A program made the position numbers and the translations under genes. A stretch of 64,000 nucleotides of DNA, from the NCBI RefSeq assembly GCF_030551255.1, contig NZ_CP130630.1:11717001-11781000 (forward strand), in the 5' to 3' direction. This DNA is from Streptomyces sp. NL15-2K (GTDB lineage: Bacteria > Actinomycetota > Actinomycetes > Streptomycetales > Streptomycetaceae). A model generated the notes under the pieces. That model was not told the origin of the DNA. It saw only the letters and a program-made list of their open reading frames with translations, and did no database searches. Shown one piece after another: positions 51,434 through 59,209 of this stretch; within the stretch, counting starts at the first letter, position 1; every line of letters begins with the position of its first letter.

Positions 51434-52243
51434 CTATTCGCCTGCCATGTCGGTGTCGTCGAGCTCGAGCCGCTCCCGGCGGTCGACGCGGGACGCCGCC
51501 CGGGCGAAGGCGCACACATGCCTCTCCATGCGACGCTTGGCCCCGGCTCCGTCGCGCTCGCGGATGGCCTGTGCGACCCGCGCGTGGGCGCGGGCCGTGT
51601 CCCGACGGATGTCGTCGTCCAGGAAGTCCTCGATGTCCGTGGCCGAGTAGATCGAGCGGGACAGGGCGCTCATGAAGCCGATCAGCAGTTCGTTCCCGGA
51701 GGCTCGCGCCACGATGGTGTGCCACCGGACATTGGCCCGCAGAAACCGTGGGACATCCCCGGCGGCTCCCGCGTCGACCAACTCCGAGTGCGTCGAGTCC
51801 AGTTCGGCCAGATCCAGCTCGGTGCGACGGGAGGCGGCGAGCGCGGCGCACGCGGGCTCCACCGCCTCCCGCGTCTCGTGCAGCGCGTCGAGCCGGATCC
51901 GCTGCCCCCGGATCACCAACTGGACGGTACTGGCCAGCGACTCGCGGTCGGGGCGGTGCACGAACGCGCCGCCGCCTCGACCGGGCCGAATGCGCAGCAA
52001 CTTCTCCACTTCCAGGATGCGCAGCGCCTCGCGCACGGTGGCCCGGCTCAGCCCGGTCTGCTCCACCAACTGCCGTTCCGGGGGCAGGGCCGAGCCCTCG
52101 GGCAGCTCGCCGGACAGGATGCGCTCGCGCACGTCCGCCGCCAGTACGTCAGCCGCTTTCGGCACGGTGAGCGCGGTGAAGCGCGGCCCGGTGGAGGGCC
52201 CTGCGGGCCCCGTGAGGGCCCCTGCGCTGTCCTTGGAGGCCAC
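51434..52243 (-). CDS. GntR family regulator, FadR/FCD type
   Basis: A 269-residue regulator: winged HTH (about 35-95, with LPPERQLVEQTGLSRATVREALRILEVEKLLRI) and an all-helical FCD domain. Metal-binding His candidates are in RWHTIVAR, TARAHARVAQ and MERHVCAF. FCD regulators sense acyl-CoA or small organic acids. It lies between two catabolic operons and next to the palindrome at 51399, and is a candidate for binding it. GTG 52243 follows GGAAAGG. It may be cotranscribed with the SDR and dehydrogenase upstream. Confidence 0.9.
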   Translation of the reverse strand: MASKDSAGALTGPAGPSTGPRFTALTVPKAADVLAADVRERILSGELPEGSALPPERQLVEQTGLSRATVREALRILEVEKLLRIRPGRGGGAFVHRPDRESLASTVQLVIRGQRIRLDALHETREAVEPACAALAASRRTELDLAELDSTHSELVDAGAAGDVPRFLRANVRWHTIVARASGNELLIGFMSALSRSIYSATDIEDFLDDDIRRDTARAHARVAQAIRERDGAGAKRRMERHVCAFARAASRVDRRERLELDDTDMAGE

Positions 52244-52257
52244 GTGACATGCCTTTC

Positions 52258-52267
52258 CGTACGTACG
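52258..52267. promoter_or_regulatory. Palindrome CGTACGTACG before the GntR gene
   Basis: A perfect 10-base palindrome 15 bases upstream of the GntR start, within the 70-base gap after the SDR gene. GT...AC arms are common in GntR operators, so autoregulation is possible, but short palindromes of this kind arise by chance. Confidence 0.3.
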
Positions 52268-52313
52268 ACATGGGTGACGGCCGGACCATTGAACAACGCG
52301 CCCTCGCCCCGGG

Positions 52314-53090
52314 TCACATGACCAGACCCCCGTCCACGGGGAGCACTTGCCCGGTGACGAAGGACGCGGCGTCGGACGCGAGGAAGACGAAGACGCCGGC
52401 GACCTCCTCCGGTGTCGCCCAGCGGCCGAGGGGGATGCGCGCCAGCATCTGCGGCGCGAACTTCTCGTTCGTACGGATCGTCTCCGTCATCGGTGTCGCG
52501 GCCAGCGGAGCCACCGCGTTCACCAGGATCTGGCGACGCGCCAGTTCGCGGGCCAGGGACTTGGTGATGCCGATGATCCCGGCCTTGGCGGCGGAGTAGT
52601 TGACCTGGCCGAGGGTGCCGGTGATGCCCGCGGAGGAGGTGACGTTCACGATGCGCCCCGTACCGTCTTCCGGGAGGAACGCCAGCGCCGCCTGCGCGCA
52701 GCGGTATGTCCCCATCACATGGATGTCGAGCAGGCGTGTGAAGTCGTCCTCGGGGAGCTTGTCGAACATCGCGGGTGCCGTCACACCCGCGTTGTTGACC
52801 AGGATGTGCAGCGTGTCGCCGGTCCTCTGCGCCGCGCGTGCCACGGCTGTGTCAGCCGCTTCCCGGTCGCGTACGTCGAGAGCCATACCCTGAGCGCTCG
52901 CCCCCGTCGCGGCGATCCTCTCAGCCGCGGCGACCGCCGCCTCACCGTCGACGTCGGTCACCAGAACGCGGGCGCCCGCGCGGGCCAAGGCCCCGGCCAC
53001 GGCGGCGCCGATACCCTGGGCCGCCCCGGTGACCAGCGCGGAGCGCCCCGTCAGATCGAACAGGCGCGTGCTGTCGTAGGTCGTCGTCAT
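52314..53090 (-). CDS. Short-chain dehydrogenase/reductase (FabG-like)
   Basis: A 258-residue SDR with TGAAQGIGAAVAGAL, NNAG, the catalytic Ser (NVTSSAG), Tyr and Lys (YSAAKAG), and the FabG-like end FVTGQVLPVDGGLVM. All catalytic residues are present, so it should act as a 3-hydroxyacyl dehydrogenase or ketoreductase. ATG 53090 overlaps the upstream stop by one base (TGATG), and GAGGAG precedes it. Confidence 0.92.
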   Translation of the reverse strand: MTTTYDSTRLFDLTGRSALVTGAAQGIGAAVAGALARAGARVLVTDVDGEAAVAAAERIAATGASAQGMALDVRDREAADTAVARAAQRTGDTLHILVNNAGVTAPAMFDKLPEDDFTRLLDIHVMGTYRCAQAALAFLPEDGTGRIVNVTSSAGITGTLGQVNYSAAKAGIIGITKSLARELARRQILVNAVAPLAATPMTETIRTNEKFAPQMLARIPLGRWATPEEVAGVFVFLASDAASFVTGQVLPVDGGLVM

Positions 53091-54256
53091 CAGTAACTCC
53101 TCGGCAGTCCCAGCGTGTGTGAGCCCAGGTAGTTCAGGACCATCTCCTGGCTGATCGGTGCGATCTTGAGCAGTCGTGCTTCCCGGAAGTACCGCGCGAC
53201 GGCGTACTCCTCGGCGTACCCCATCCCGCCGTGCGTCTGCAGTGCGCGGTCGGCGGCGTCGAACCCGGCGTCCGCGCACAGGTACTTGGCCGTGTTCGCC
53301 TCACGCCCGCACGGCCGGCCGTTGTCATAGAGCCACGTCGCCTTGCGCAGCACCAGTTCGGCGGCGTCGAGCCTGGCCAGCGAGTCGGCGAGGGGGAACT
53401 GCAGGCCCTGGTTCATCCCGATCGGACGCCCGAACACCTCCCGCTCATTGCCGTACTTCACCGCACGCTCCAGGGCGACCCGGCCCAGTCCCAAGGCCTC
53501 GGCGGCGATCAGCATCCGCTCCGGGTTGAGCCCGTCGAGCAGATAGCGAAACCCTTCGCCCTCCTCACCGACCCGGTCGGCGACGGGAACGCGCAGAGCG
53601 TCGATGAACAGCTCGTTGGAGGTGACGGCGTTGCGCCCCATCTTCGCGATGGGCCGGATGTCGACATGCGCGCGGTCCAGGTCGGTGAGGAACAGCGTCA
53701 TGCCGTCGGTCCTCCGCGCCACCTCGTCGACCCGTGTGGTGCGCGTCAGCAGCAGGATCTTCTCCGACTCGACGGCCTTGGAGATCCATACCTTGCGCCC
53801 GTCGATGACGTAATGGTCGCCTTCGCGGCGCGCGAACGTGGTGATCCGGGTGGTGTCGAGGCCCGCGCCCGGCTCGGTGACGCCGAAGCACACCTGTAAA
53901 TCACCCGTGGCCACGCGCGGCAGTGTCCGACGCTTGAGGTCCTCGGAACCGTGCACCACGACGGGGTGCATGCCGAAGATGTTCAGGTGGATCGCGCTCG
54001 CGGCGTTCATACCGCCACCCGAGCGAGCGACCTCCTCGAGCAGGAGAGTGGCCTCGGTGATCCCGAGCCCGTGGCCTCCGTACTCCTCGGGAATGGTCAG
54101 CCCCAGCCAGCCGCCGCCCGCGACGGCGGCGTAGAACTCCTCCGGGAACGCGTGGTCCCGGTCCTTGCGCATCCAGTACTGGTCGTCGAAGTCGCGGAGG
54201 AGCCCTGCGACTGTCTTGCGGATCGTTTCCTGGTCCTCGGTGAGCTGGAAGTCCAC
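53090..54256 (-). CDS. Acyl-CoA dehydrogenase
   Basis: A 388-residue protein from GTG 54256 (GGAGGTG upstream): VDFQLTEDQETIRKTV, FGVTEPGAGLDTTRITTFA, YVIDGRKVWISKA and the end RLLKIAPISQEMVLNYL. The last motif replaces the IYEGTSEI found in most family members, and typifies a branch with the base elsewhere. It should oxidise an acyl-CoA at C2-C3. With the SDR downstream it forms a small operon ahead of the GntR gene. Confidence 0.9.
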   Translation of the reverse strand: MDFQLTEDQETIRKTVAGLLRDFDDQYWMRKDRDHAFPEEFYAAVAGGGWLGLTIPEEYGGHGLGITEATLLLEEVARSGGGMNAASAIHLNIFGMHPVVVHGSEDLKRRTLPRVATGDLQVCFGVTEPGAGLDTTRITTFARREGDHYVIDGRKVWISKAVESEKILLLTRTTRVDEVARRTDGMTLFLTDLDRAHVDIRPIAKMGRNAVTSNELFIDALRVPVADRVGEEGEGFRYLLDGLNPERMLIAAEALGLGRVALERAVKYGNEREVFGRPIGMNQGLQFPLADSLARLDAAELVLRKATWLYDNGRPCGREANTAKYLCADAGFDAADRALQTHGGMGYAEEYAVARYFREARLLKIAPISQEMVLNYLGSHTLGLPRSY

Positions 54257-54297
54257 GGTGCGAGCACCTCCGCGACGCCGTTGCGTCTTCGGTGAAC

Positions 54298-54317
54298 CTG
54301 ACAAAGGTCAGACCGAA
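54298..54317. promoter_or_regulatory. Inverted repeat and shared motif upstream of the acyl-CoA dehydrogenase operon
   Basis: CTGAC-AAAG-GTCAG (54298-54311) is an inverted repeat in the gap before the GTG at 54256. It overlaps AAAGGTCAGACCGAA (54303-54317), which recurs with one change inside the promoter of the beta-oxidation operon at 51358-51372. An AACCGGTT palindrome lies at 54333-54340. Confidence 0.5.
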
Positions 54318-54395
54318 AGATACTGCATACCGAACCGGTTGTGACAGGGCACGCGGTGCGGCTCCCGCGCGGCATCAGCGGGCGCTACGATCCGC

Positions 54396-55010
54396 TCAGT
54401 CGTCGGCGTCGGCGTGGTCGTGGTCGAAGAGCAGGCGTACGAAGTCGGTGACGGGGCCGACGATGTCGAGGTCCTGGTCGAGTACCCACTGCAGTTGGAG
54501 CCCGTTGAGCACGGCATGGAAGAGGACTGCGGCGTGCTCGGGGCTGACGCCTTCGCGCAGTCTGCTGCGGGCCGCCTTGTCGTGGAATCCCTCGGCGAAC
54601 TGGCTGCGCCCGCGTTCGTAGCGCTCGACGAAGTAGGTGTGGGCGGGATGATCCGGCCGTGAGGCCGCTGCGGCGAGCTCGATCCACAGGCGCATCAACT
54701 CGGGCGCCTTCTGGTGGTGGCGGATGAGCTCGCCGAGGTAGGGCGCGAGCTGGTCCGGGCTGTCGACCTGTGTCACACCCTGCTGCCATTCCTCGGCGTC
54801 GCGTTCGGCGAGGACCTCGGCGAGGAGTTCGTCCTTGTTGCGGAAGTGGTGCAGGAGACCGGCGTGGGTGATGCCGGCCCGGTCCGCGATGTCGCGCAGG
54901 GAGGCTTTGGCGTAGCCGTTCTCGGCGAAACTGTCGCGTGCCGCCCGTACGATCTCCGCTCTGCGGGCCGGTGTCTTGGCGTACGGCCCGCGCGCTTTTG
55001 CCTGACCCAC
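54396..55010 (-). CDS. TetR/AcrR family regulator
   Basis: A 204-residue TetR protein. It begins AKARGPYAKTPARRAEIVRAA with HTH LRDIADRAGITHAGLLHHF. The opening and HTH resemble the TetR at 12725-13342, so the two are paralogues with likely related ligands. It stands upstream of, and in the same direction as, the acyl-CoA dehydrogenase operon, and an inverted repeat pair lies ahead of its start (55081-55135). It may control itself and the operon downstream. Confidence 0.88.
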   Translation of the reverse strand: MGQAKARGPYAKTPARRAEIVRAARDSFAENGYAKASLRDIADRAGITHAGLLHHFRNKDELLAEVLAERDAEEWQQGVTQVDSPDQLAPYLGELIRHHQKAPELMRLWIELAAAASRPDHPAHTYFVERYERGRSQFAEGFHDKAARSRLREGVSPEHAAVLFHAVLNGLQLQWVLDQDLDIVGPVTDFVRLLFDHDHADADD

Positions 55011-55080
55011 GGTGCGCTCACTCTCCTCGACGAAGCCGGTCCGGGACGGTCCTGCGCAGCAGTTGAGGCGTAAAAACTTA

Positions 55081-55135
55081 CCACATGGTTGGGATTCGCG
55101 ATGCCCTGACGTTCAAGCGAAAATCAACCATATGG
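55081..55135. repeat. Inverted pair of CAACCAT(A/G)TGG elements
   Basis: CCACATGGTTG (55081-55091) and CAACCATATGG (55125-55135) are inverse copies differing at one base, 33 bases apart. They lie upstream of the TetR gene starting at 55010, in a gap with no coding sequence up to the XRE-cupin gene stop. Possible operator pair. Confidence 0.45.
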
Positions 55136-55281
55136 AAAGAGCCGGCGCGATCGCTGAGCGCGCGGGGAACGGAGCCGCCCCTGGCGCGGGCGCCAACGCC
55201 ACCGAGATGCCGACCGGACCATCCGAGTGCTCGGGACGGTGCCGCTCGTCGGCGACGCCGCCCACGCGGCCTCTCCGGCGG

Positions 55282-55866
55282 TCAGGTTGTGGAAGCGGGG
55301 CTGGGTGGCAGGTGGACCGTCATGATCAGGTGGCAGGTATCGGTGCCCGAGCCGCGGTAGGTGTGAGGAGTGTCGCCGTCGAAGGTGGCGGTCTGGCCGG
55401 GTTCGAGGGTGTGCTCGGTGCCGTCGACGACCAGGATCATCCGGCCTGAGGTGACGCTGACGGTTTCCACGACTCCGGCCTGGTGCGGGTGGCTGGGGTA
55501 TTCCTCCTCCGGTTCCAGTTGCCAGCGCCAGACTTCGACAGGAGCTGGGCCTGAGGTCGTCAGCATGAGCCGGGCCTCGCTGCCCTGTTCTCCGGTCCAC
55601 AGTGGAGCGACGGCGTCGGAGGCCACGACGCGGACGCGGCCTTCGGGCGGTCCCTGCATCAGGGCGGACACCGAAATGCCGAGCGTGTCGGCCAGCCGGA
55701 CGAGGGTGGCCAGGTTGGGGTTGCCCTGGGCCTTCTCCAGTCCCACGAGGGCACCCTTGCTGACCTGGGCGCGCCGGCTCAGTTCCTCCAGGGACAGACC
55801 CGCGCGGACGCGGGCTGCCCGGACGTTGTGCGCGACCGTCCGCAGAGCTGCGGTTGTCTCGGCCAT
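55282..55866 (-). CDS. XRE-cupin transcriptional regulator
   Basis: A 194-residue protein: an N-terminal XRE-type HTH (about 12-68: VRAARVRAGLSLEELSRRAQVSKGALVGLEKAQGNPNLATLVRLADTLGIS) and a C-terminal cupin (about 110-185: QLEPEEEYPSHPHQAGVVETVSV...GQTATFDGDTPHTYRG). Such proteins sense small metabolites through the cupin. The divergent EamA gene and the three direct repeats between them suggest it controls the exporter. Confidence 0.92.
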   Translation of the reverse strand: MAETTAALRTVAHNVRAARVRAGLSLEELSRRAQVSKGALVGLEKAQGNPNLATLVRLADTLGISVSALMQGPPEGRVRVVASDAVAPLWTGEQGSEARLMLTTSGPAPVEVWRWQLEPEEEYPSHPHQAGVVETVSVTSGRMILVVDGTEHTLEPGQTATFDGDTPHTYRGSGTDTCHLIMTVHLPPSPASTT

Positions 55867-55908
55867 CTGATCACATCCTCACTGGTGGACCATTTTAATG
55901 CACCGTCC

Positions 55909-55958
55909 GGTCGTTTGGTTGACGCATCCGGGTCGTTCTGTTGTACGGTTCGGTCGTT
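55909..55958. promoter_or_regulatory. Three direct GGTCGTT repeats, about two helix turns apart
   Basis: GGTCGTT occurs at 55909-55915, 55931-55937 and 55952-55958, at 22- and 21-base spacing, so all face the same side of the DNA. They occupy the divergent XRE-cupin/EamA gap. TTGACG (55919-55924) with a -10-like TGTACG at 55942 lies among them and could be the exporter promoter. Confidence 0.6.
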
Positions 55959-55982
55959 CCAATGGATAGTAAGGGATGTGCT

Positions 55983-56819
55983 GTGATCGCTCTGCTGCTG
56001 GCCCTGGGCAGCTCGCTCGCTTATGGGTGCGCCGATTTCCTCGGCGGACTTGGCGCCCGTAAGGCTCATGTGCTGCGTACCGTGATGATCGCGGCCCCGG
56101 CCAGTCTCGCTGTCGAACTGCTGCTGTGGCCAGTGCTCGGCGCCTCGTTCAGCACCGGCGCCCTCGGCTGGGGTGCCGCATCCGGGGTCGCCTCCGCGGC
56201 CGCGTTCGCCCTGCTCTACCGCACCCTGGCAATGGGCCCGATGAACGTGCTCTCGCCCGTGACCGCGCTGGTGTCCGCCGCGCTGCCCGTCGGAGTGGGC
56301 CTGCTCCAGGGCGAGCACCTGGCCGCCGCCGGACTGGTCGGTCTGCCGCTCGCTCTGGTGGCGGTGGTGCTGGTCAGCGCGGGACACGGCGCCGATTCGG
56401 CGCGCCCCTCACGTACGGCGCTGCTGCTGGCCTTCGGCGCGGGCGCCGCCATCGCCCTTCAGCTGGTCTTTCTGCACCAGGCGCCGTCCGACAGCGGGGT
56501 GGCTCCGCTGATCATCGGCCGGGCGGTCTCCTCTGCCGTCACCCTGACCGCGGCCGGGCTGATGCACCGCAGACTGGGCCCCGAGCGGCCCGCCTACGCG
56601 ATGTCGGCGGCCGCGGGTGTGCTGGACTCCGTGGCGAACCTGCTGTTCCTGCTCGCCGCCCGCAGCGGGGACCTCACCGTCGTCGCCGTGATCACCGCCC
56701 TCTACCCGGCCGGCACGGTCCTGCTCGCCCGCGGCGTGCTCGCCGAACGCATCCACCGCGGCCAACTCGTCGGCCTGGGCACCGCCGCCGTCGCTGTCAG
56801 CGTCCTCGCCCTGACCTGA
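55983..56819 (+). CDS. EamA/DMT-superfamily transporter
   Basis: A 278-residue membrane protein with about ten hydrophobic helices in two EamA repeats, starting MIALLLALGSSLAYGCADFLGGLGARK. Typical features are GVASAAAFALLYRTLAMGPMNVLSPVTAL and, near the end, ALYPAGTVLLARGVLAERIHRGQLVGLGTAAVAVSVLAL. Family members export amino acids or metabolites. The GTG at 55983 is chosen because it starts right at the first helix; ATG 55962 is possible. It is followed by the PaiB-like gene 38 bases later. Confidence 0.88.
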   Translation: MIALLLALGSSLAYGCADFLGGLGARKAHVLRTVMIAAPASLAVELLLWPVLGASFSTGALGWGAASGVASAAAFALLYRTLAMGPMNVLSPVTALVSAALPVGVGLLQGEHLAAAGLVGLPLALVAVVLVSAGHGADSARPSRTALLLAFGAGAAIALQLVFLHQAPSDSGVAPLIIGRAVSSAVTLTAAGLMHRRLGPERPAYAMSAAAGVLDSVANLLFLLAARSGDLTVVAVITALYPAGTVLLARGVLAERIHRGQLVGLGTAAVAVSVLALT

Positions 56820-56857
56820 GCCGCGGCCACCCGACCCCACCGGACAAGGAGAACAGC

Positions 56858-57706
56858 ATGCTGGTTCAACCATGGGACGCGGGCCTGGACGAAGCCGAGT
56901 GGCAGACCTGGATCGCCGACGGCCACGACTTCGGACAGCTGAGCGTCAACGGCCCGCCCGGCCACCCGCCGACCGTTGGCCCCACCCATTTCACCTGCGA
57001 CGGAAACCACCTCCTGATCCACCTCGCCCGGCCCAACCCGGTCTGGAAGGCGATCGAGCAAGAGCCGAACGTCGTCTTCACGGTCATCGGCGACTACGCG
57101 TTCGTCCCGGGACCCTGGCGCGCCGCTGCCGGAACCCCGCCCACCGACGGCGTCCCGACCAGCTACTACACGGCCGTCCAGTTCATCTGTCGCGCCCATA
57201 TCGTCGACGACCCCGAGGCCAAGGCCGACCTGCTGCGCAGCCAGCTCGTCCACTTCCAGCCCGACGGCGACCATGCCCCCGTCGCCGTCGACCAGCCGCC
57301 CTACGGCCGGATGCTGCCCGGCATCCGCGGCCTGCGCCTGGAAGTCACCGAAGTACTGGCCAAGGTCAAATACGACGACCACAAGCCCGTCGAGCACCGC
57401 ACCGCCGTCGCCGACCACCTCACCGCACGCGGCCGGGACCTAGGGGGTGTTTTGAAAGCCCCGCACAGCACCCGCGGCGCCCGGCACGCACCCTCGCCGC
57501 ACCGGCCAAAGGCCCAAGTAGCTCCTCCCCCACTCTCGGCTTCGCTCGAGCGGGGGGACCCCCATCGAGGGCCTTCGTCCGGCACGCCGAGGGCACGCAC
57601 CGGACACCGCGGGCACCGCACGGGGCTTTCAAAACACCCCCTAGCCGTGCCCACCGCACGCCAGCAGCTCCGCCGCCTGGACCGCATCGGCCCCTGGAAG
57701 CCCTGA
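56858..57706 (+). CDS. PaiB-like FMN-binding protein with an in-frame mobile-element insertion
   Basis: Family members have about 210-215 residues; this one has 282. Residues 1 to about 195 are PaiB-like (HFTCDGNHLLIHLARPNPVWKAI, FVPGPWRAAAGTPPTDGVPTSYYTAVQF, RMLPGIRGLRLEVTEVLAKVKY). A 67-residue Pro/Arg/Gly-rich segment then interrupts the chain before the normal end PTARQQLRRLDRIGPWKP. The segment is encoded by a 201-bp inserted palindromic element. The frame stays open, so a longer protein may be made. AAGGAGAA precedes ATG 56858. PaiB proteins bind FMN and were linked to degradative-enzyme repression in Bacillus. Confidence 0.88.
   Translation: MLVQPWDAGLDEAEWQTWIADGHDFGQLSVNGPPGHPPTVGPTHFTCDGNHLLIHLARPNPVWKAIEQEPNVVFTVIGDYAFVPGPWRAAAGTPPTDGVPTSYYTAVQFICRAHIVDDPEAKADLLRSQLVHFQPDGDHAPVAVDQPPYGRMLPGIRGLRLEVTEVLAKVKYDDHKPVEHRTAVADHLTARGRDLGGVLKAPHSTRGARHAPSPHRPKAQVAPPPLSASLERGDPHRGPSSGTPRARTGHRGHRTGLSKHPLAVPTARQQLRRLDRIGPWKP
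57440..57644. mobile_element. Palindromic MITE-like element inserted in the PaiB-like gene
   Basis: The ends CTAGGGGGTGTTTTGAAAGC and its complement form perfect 24-bp inverted repeats (57440-57463 and 57621-57644). Similarity continues inward for most of the element, so the whole thing is one imperfect hairpin. CTAG flanks both ends and may be a target duplication; removing one copy plus the element restores a normal PaiB end. The net insert is 201 bp, divisible by three. No transposase is encoded. A GC-rich inner hairpin (near 57524-57558) is also present. Confidence 0.85.
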
Positions 57707-57743
57707 CCCCCGCCCGCACGCACGCAGGAAACGGAACCCACCC

Positions 57744-58448
57744 ATGCCCGCCTTCCGCCTCAGCCCCGCCGTCGCAGACGCCTTCCCCGACACCCTCATC
57801 GCCCTGGTCACCGCGACCGGCCTGCGCGGCCACGAACCCTGGCCCCACACCGCCACCGCCCTGGAGGAACTGGAGCAACAGCTCGCCGACGGCACCTGGC
57901 AGCCCGCCGACGAGACCGACCCCCGCATCGAGGCATGGCACACCGCCTACCGCTCCTTCGGCACGAACCCCCGCCGCATCCGCCCCAGCGTCGACGCCCT
58001 CGGCCGCCGCCTCGCGAAGAAGGGGACGTTGCCGCGTATCAACCCGGCCGTCGACTCCTACAACGCCGTCTCCGTCCACCACGGTCTGCCCGCCGGCGCC
58101 TTCGACCTGGACCACGTCACCGGAGACGTCGACATCCGATACGCGGACGGCACCGAGTCCTTCACCCCGCTCGGTGAACCCGACACCGTCGAGAACCCCA
58201 AACCCGGCGAGATCATCTACGCGGACACCACCGGCGTCCTGACCCGCCACTGGAACCACCGCGACGCCCACCGCACCCGCGTCAGCGAGGACTCCACACA
58301 CGTCGCCTTCGTCCTCGAAACCCTCCACGCCACCCGCGACGGCGACCTTCTCAAGGCCGCAGCCCACGAGTTGCAGGGCCTGCTCGCCCCGCACGCCGAA
58401 CAGACCGCCGTGCACTACCTCAGCCGGGCGCAACCCCAGGCCATCTGA
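57744..58448 (+). CDS. B3/4 domain protein (PheT-like tRNA-editing fold)
   Basis: A 234-residue protein with FGTNPRRIRPSVDALGRRLAKKGTLPRINPAVDSYNAVSVHHGLPAGAFDLDHV, the pattern of stand-alone B3/4 domains, related to the editing domain of phenylalanyl-tRNA synthetase beta chain. Such free-standing proteins may edit mischarged tRNA, but few have been tested. The C-terminus VHYLSRAQPQ is typical of the family. ATG 57744 follows AGGAAA. Confidence 0.88.
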   Translation: MPAFRLSPAVADAFPDTLIALVTATGLRGHEPWPHTATALEELEQQLADGTWQPADETDPRIEAWHTAYRSFGTNPRRIRPSVDALGRRLAKKGTLPRINPAVDSYNAVSVHHGLPAGAFDLDHVTGDVDIRYADGTESFTPLGEPDTVENPKPGEIIYADTTGVLTRHWNHRDAHRTRVSEDSTHVAFVLETLHATRDGDLLKAAAHELQGLLAPHAEQTAVHYLSRAQPQAI

Positions 58449-58635
58449 GAGGAGACCTCGCCGTTGGCTCCACTCCGCCCGTGCCCCCGGCGTGCGGCTG
58501 CGCGGGCGGTGGTGTGCGGGCGCCCTCGACTCATTCCGCGTGGGCCGTCGGGCGTCGGAGCGATAGTGTGCTGCCGCCGATACTCCACCAGGGGTGCCGG
58601 CCAGCTGAACGCTCAGCCGACGGAAGGAGGCAGCC

Positions 58636-59130
58636 GTGCCCGAGCCGGTGCTGACGGCTCTCGCACTGACGGGGGCGACCACGGTGGTAGCCGCCATGGC
58701 GACCGATGCCTGGCAAGCCACTCGCGCCGGAGTCAACCGGTTGTTCCGCCGCGAAGGCGCCACCCAGGCAGCCATCGACGGCCAACTGGAGGGCGGTGCC
58801 CTGCTCGTGGCGCAGGCCGCAGAAGCGGACGCCGTGGAGCAGGCCCGCCAGGCTCTCGTTCCCGTCTGGCAGCTGCACTTCCAGGCGTTGTTGCGCGACC
58901 ACCCCGAGGTGGCGGACGAGTTGCGCACGCTGATCACCGAGGTGCGCGCCGCACTGCCGCAGAGCCGGCAGAACTGGACGCAGACCAACGTCGCGCGCGA
59001 CGGCAGCACGGTCTACGCGGCGCAGCGCGGCAACGTCTACCACTACCAACAGCCGCCCGCCGCACCGCCGGTGAGCCCCGCCGGTCCAGCGCCGGGCGTG
59101 GCGGACACCGAGGACCCAGAAGGGCCCTGA
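58636..59130 (+). CDS. Small protein upstream of the NTPase-TPR gene, unknown function
   Basis: A 164-residue protein. It starts with a hydrophobic stretch (VLTALALTGATTVVAAMATDAWQATRAGVNRLF), then a helical charged middle, then ARDGSTVYAAQRGNVYHYQQPPAAPPV, a beta-rich motif seen in many actinomycete proteins next to NTPase-TPR genes, and a Pro-rich tail. GAAGGAGG precedes the GTG at 58636. The next gene begins 79 bases after its stop, so the two probably form an operon and may work together. Confidence 0.7.
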   Translation: MPEPVLTALALTGATTVVAAMATDAWQATRAGVNRLFRREGATQAAIDGQLEGGALLVAQAAEADAVEQARQALVPVWQLHFQALLRDHPEVADELRTLITEVRAALPQSRQNWTQTNVARDGSTVYAAQRGNVYHYQQPPAAPPVSPAGPAPGVADTEDPEGP

Positions 59131-59209
59131 TCGCGGAACACCCAGGCCCGCGGCGTATCGACGTGCGAGGATGGACATCGACCTCTGAACTACCAAATAT
59201 GGGGATTCG

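Noticed and set aside
56872..58242. Long Pro/Arg-rich frame across the PaiB-like and B3/4 genes
   Set aside because: It spans two genes and a mobile element in a third frame; typical antisense or off-frame artefact.
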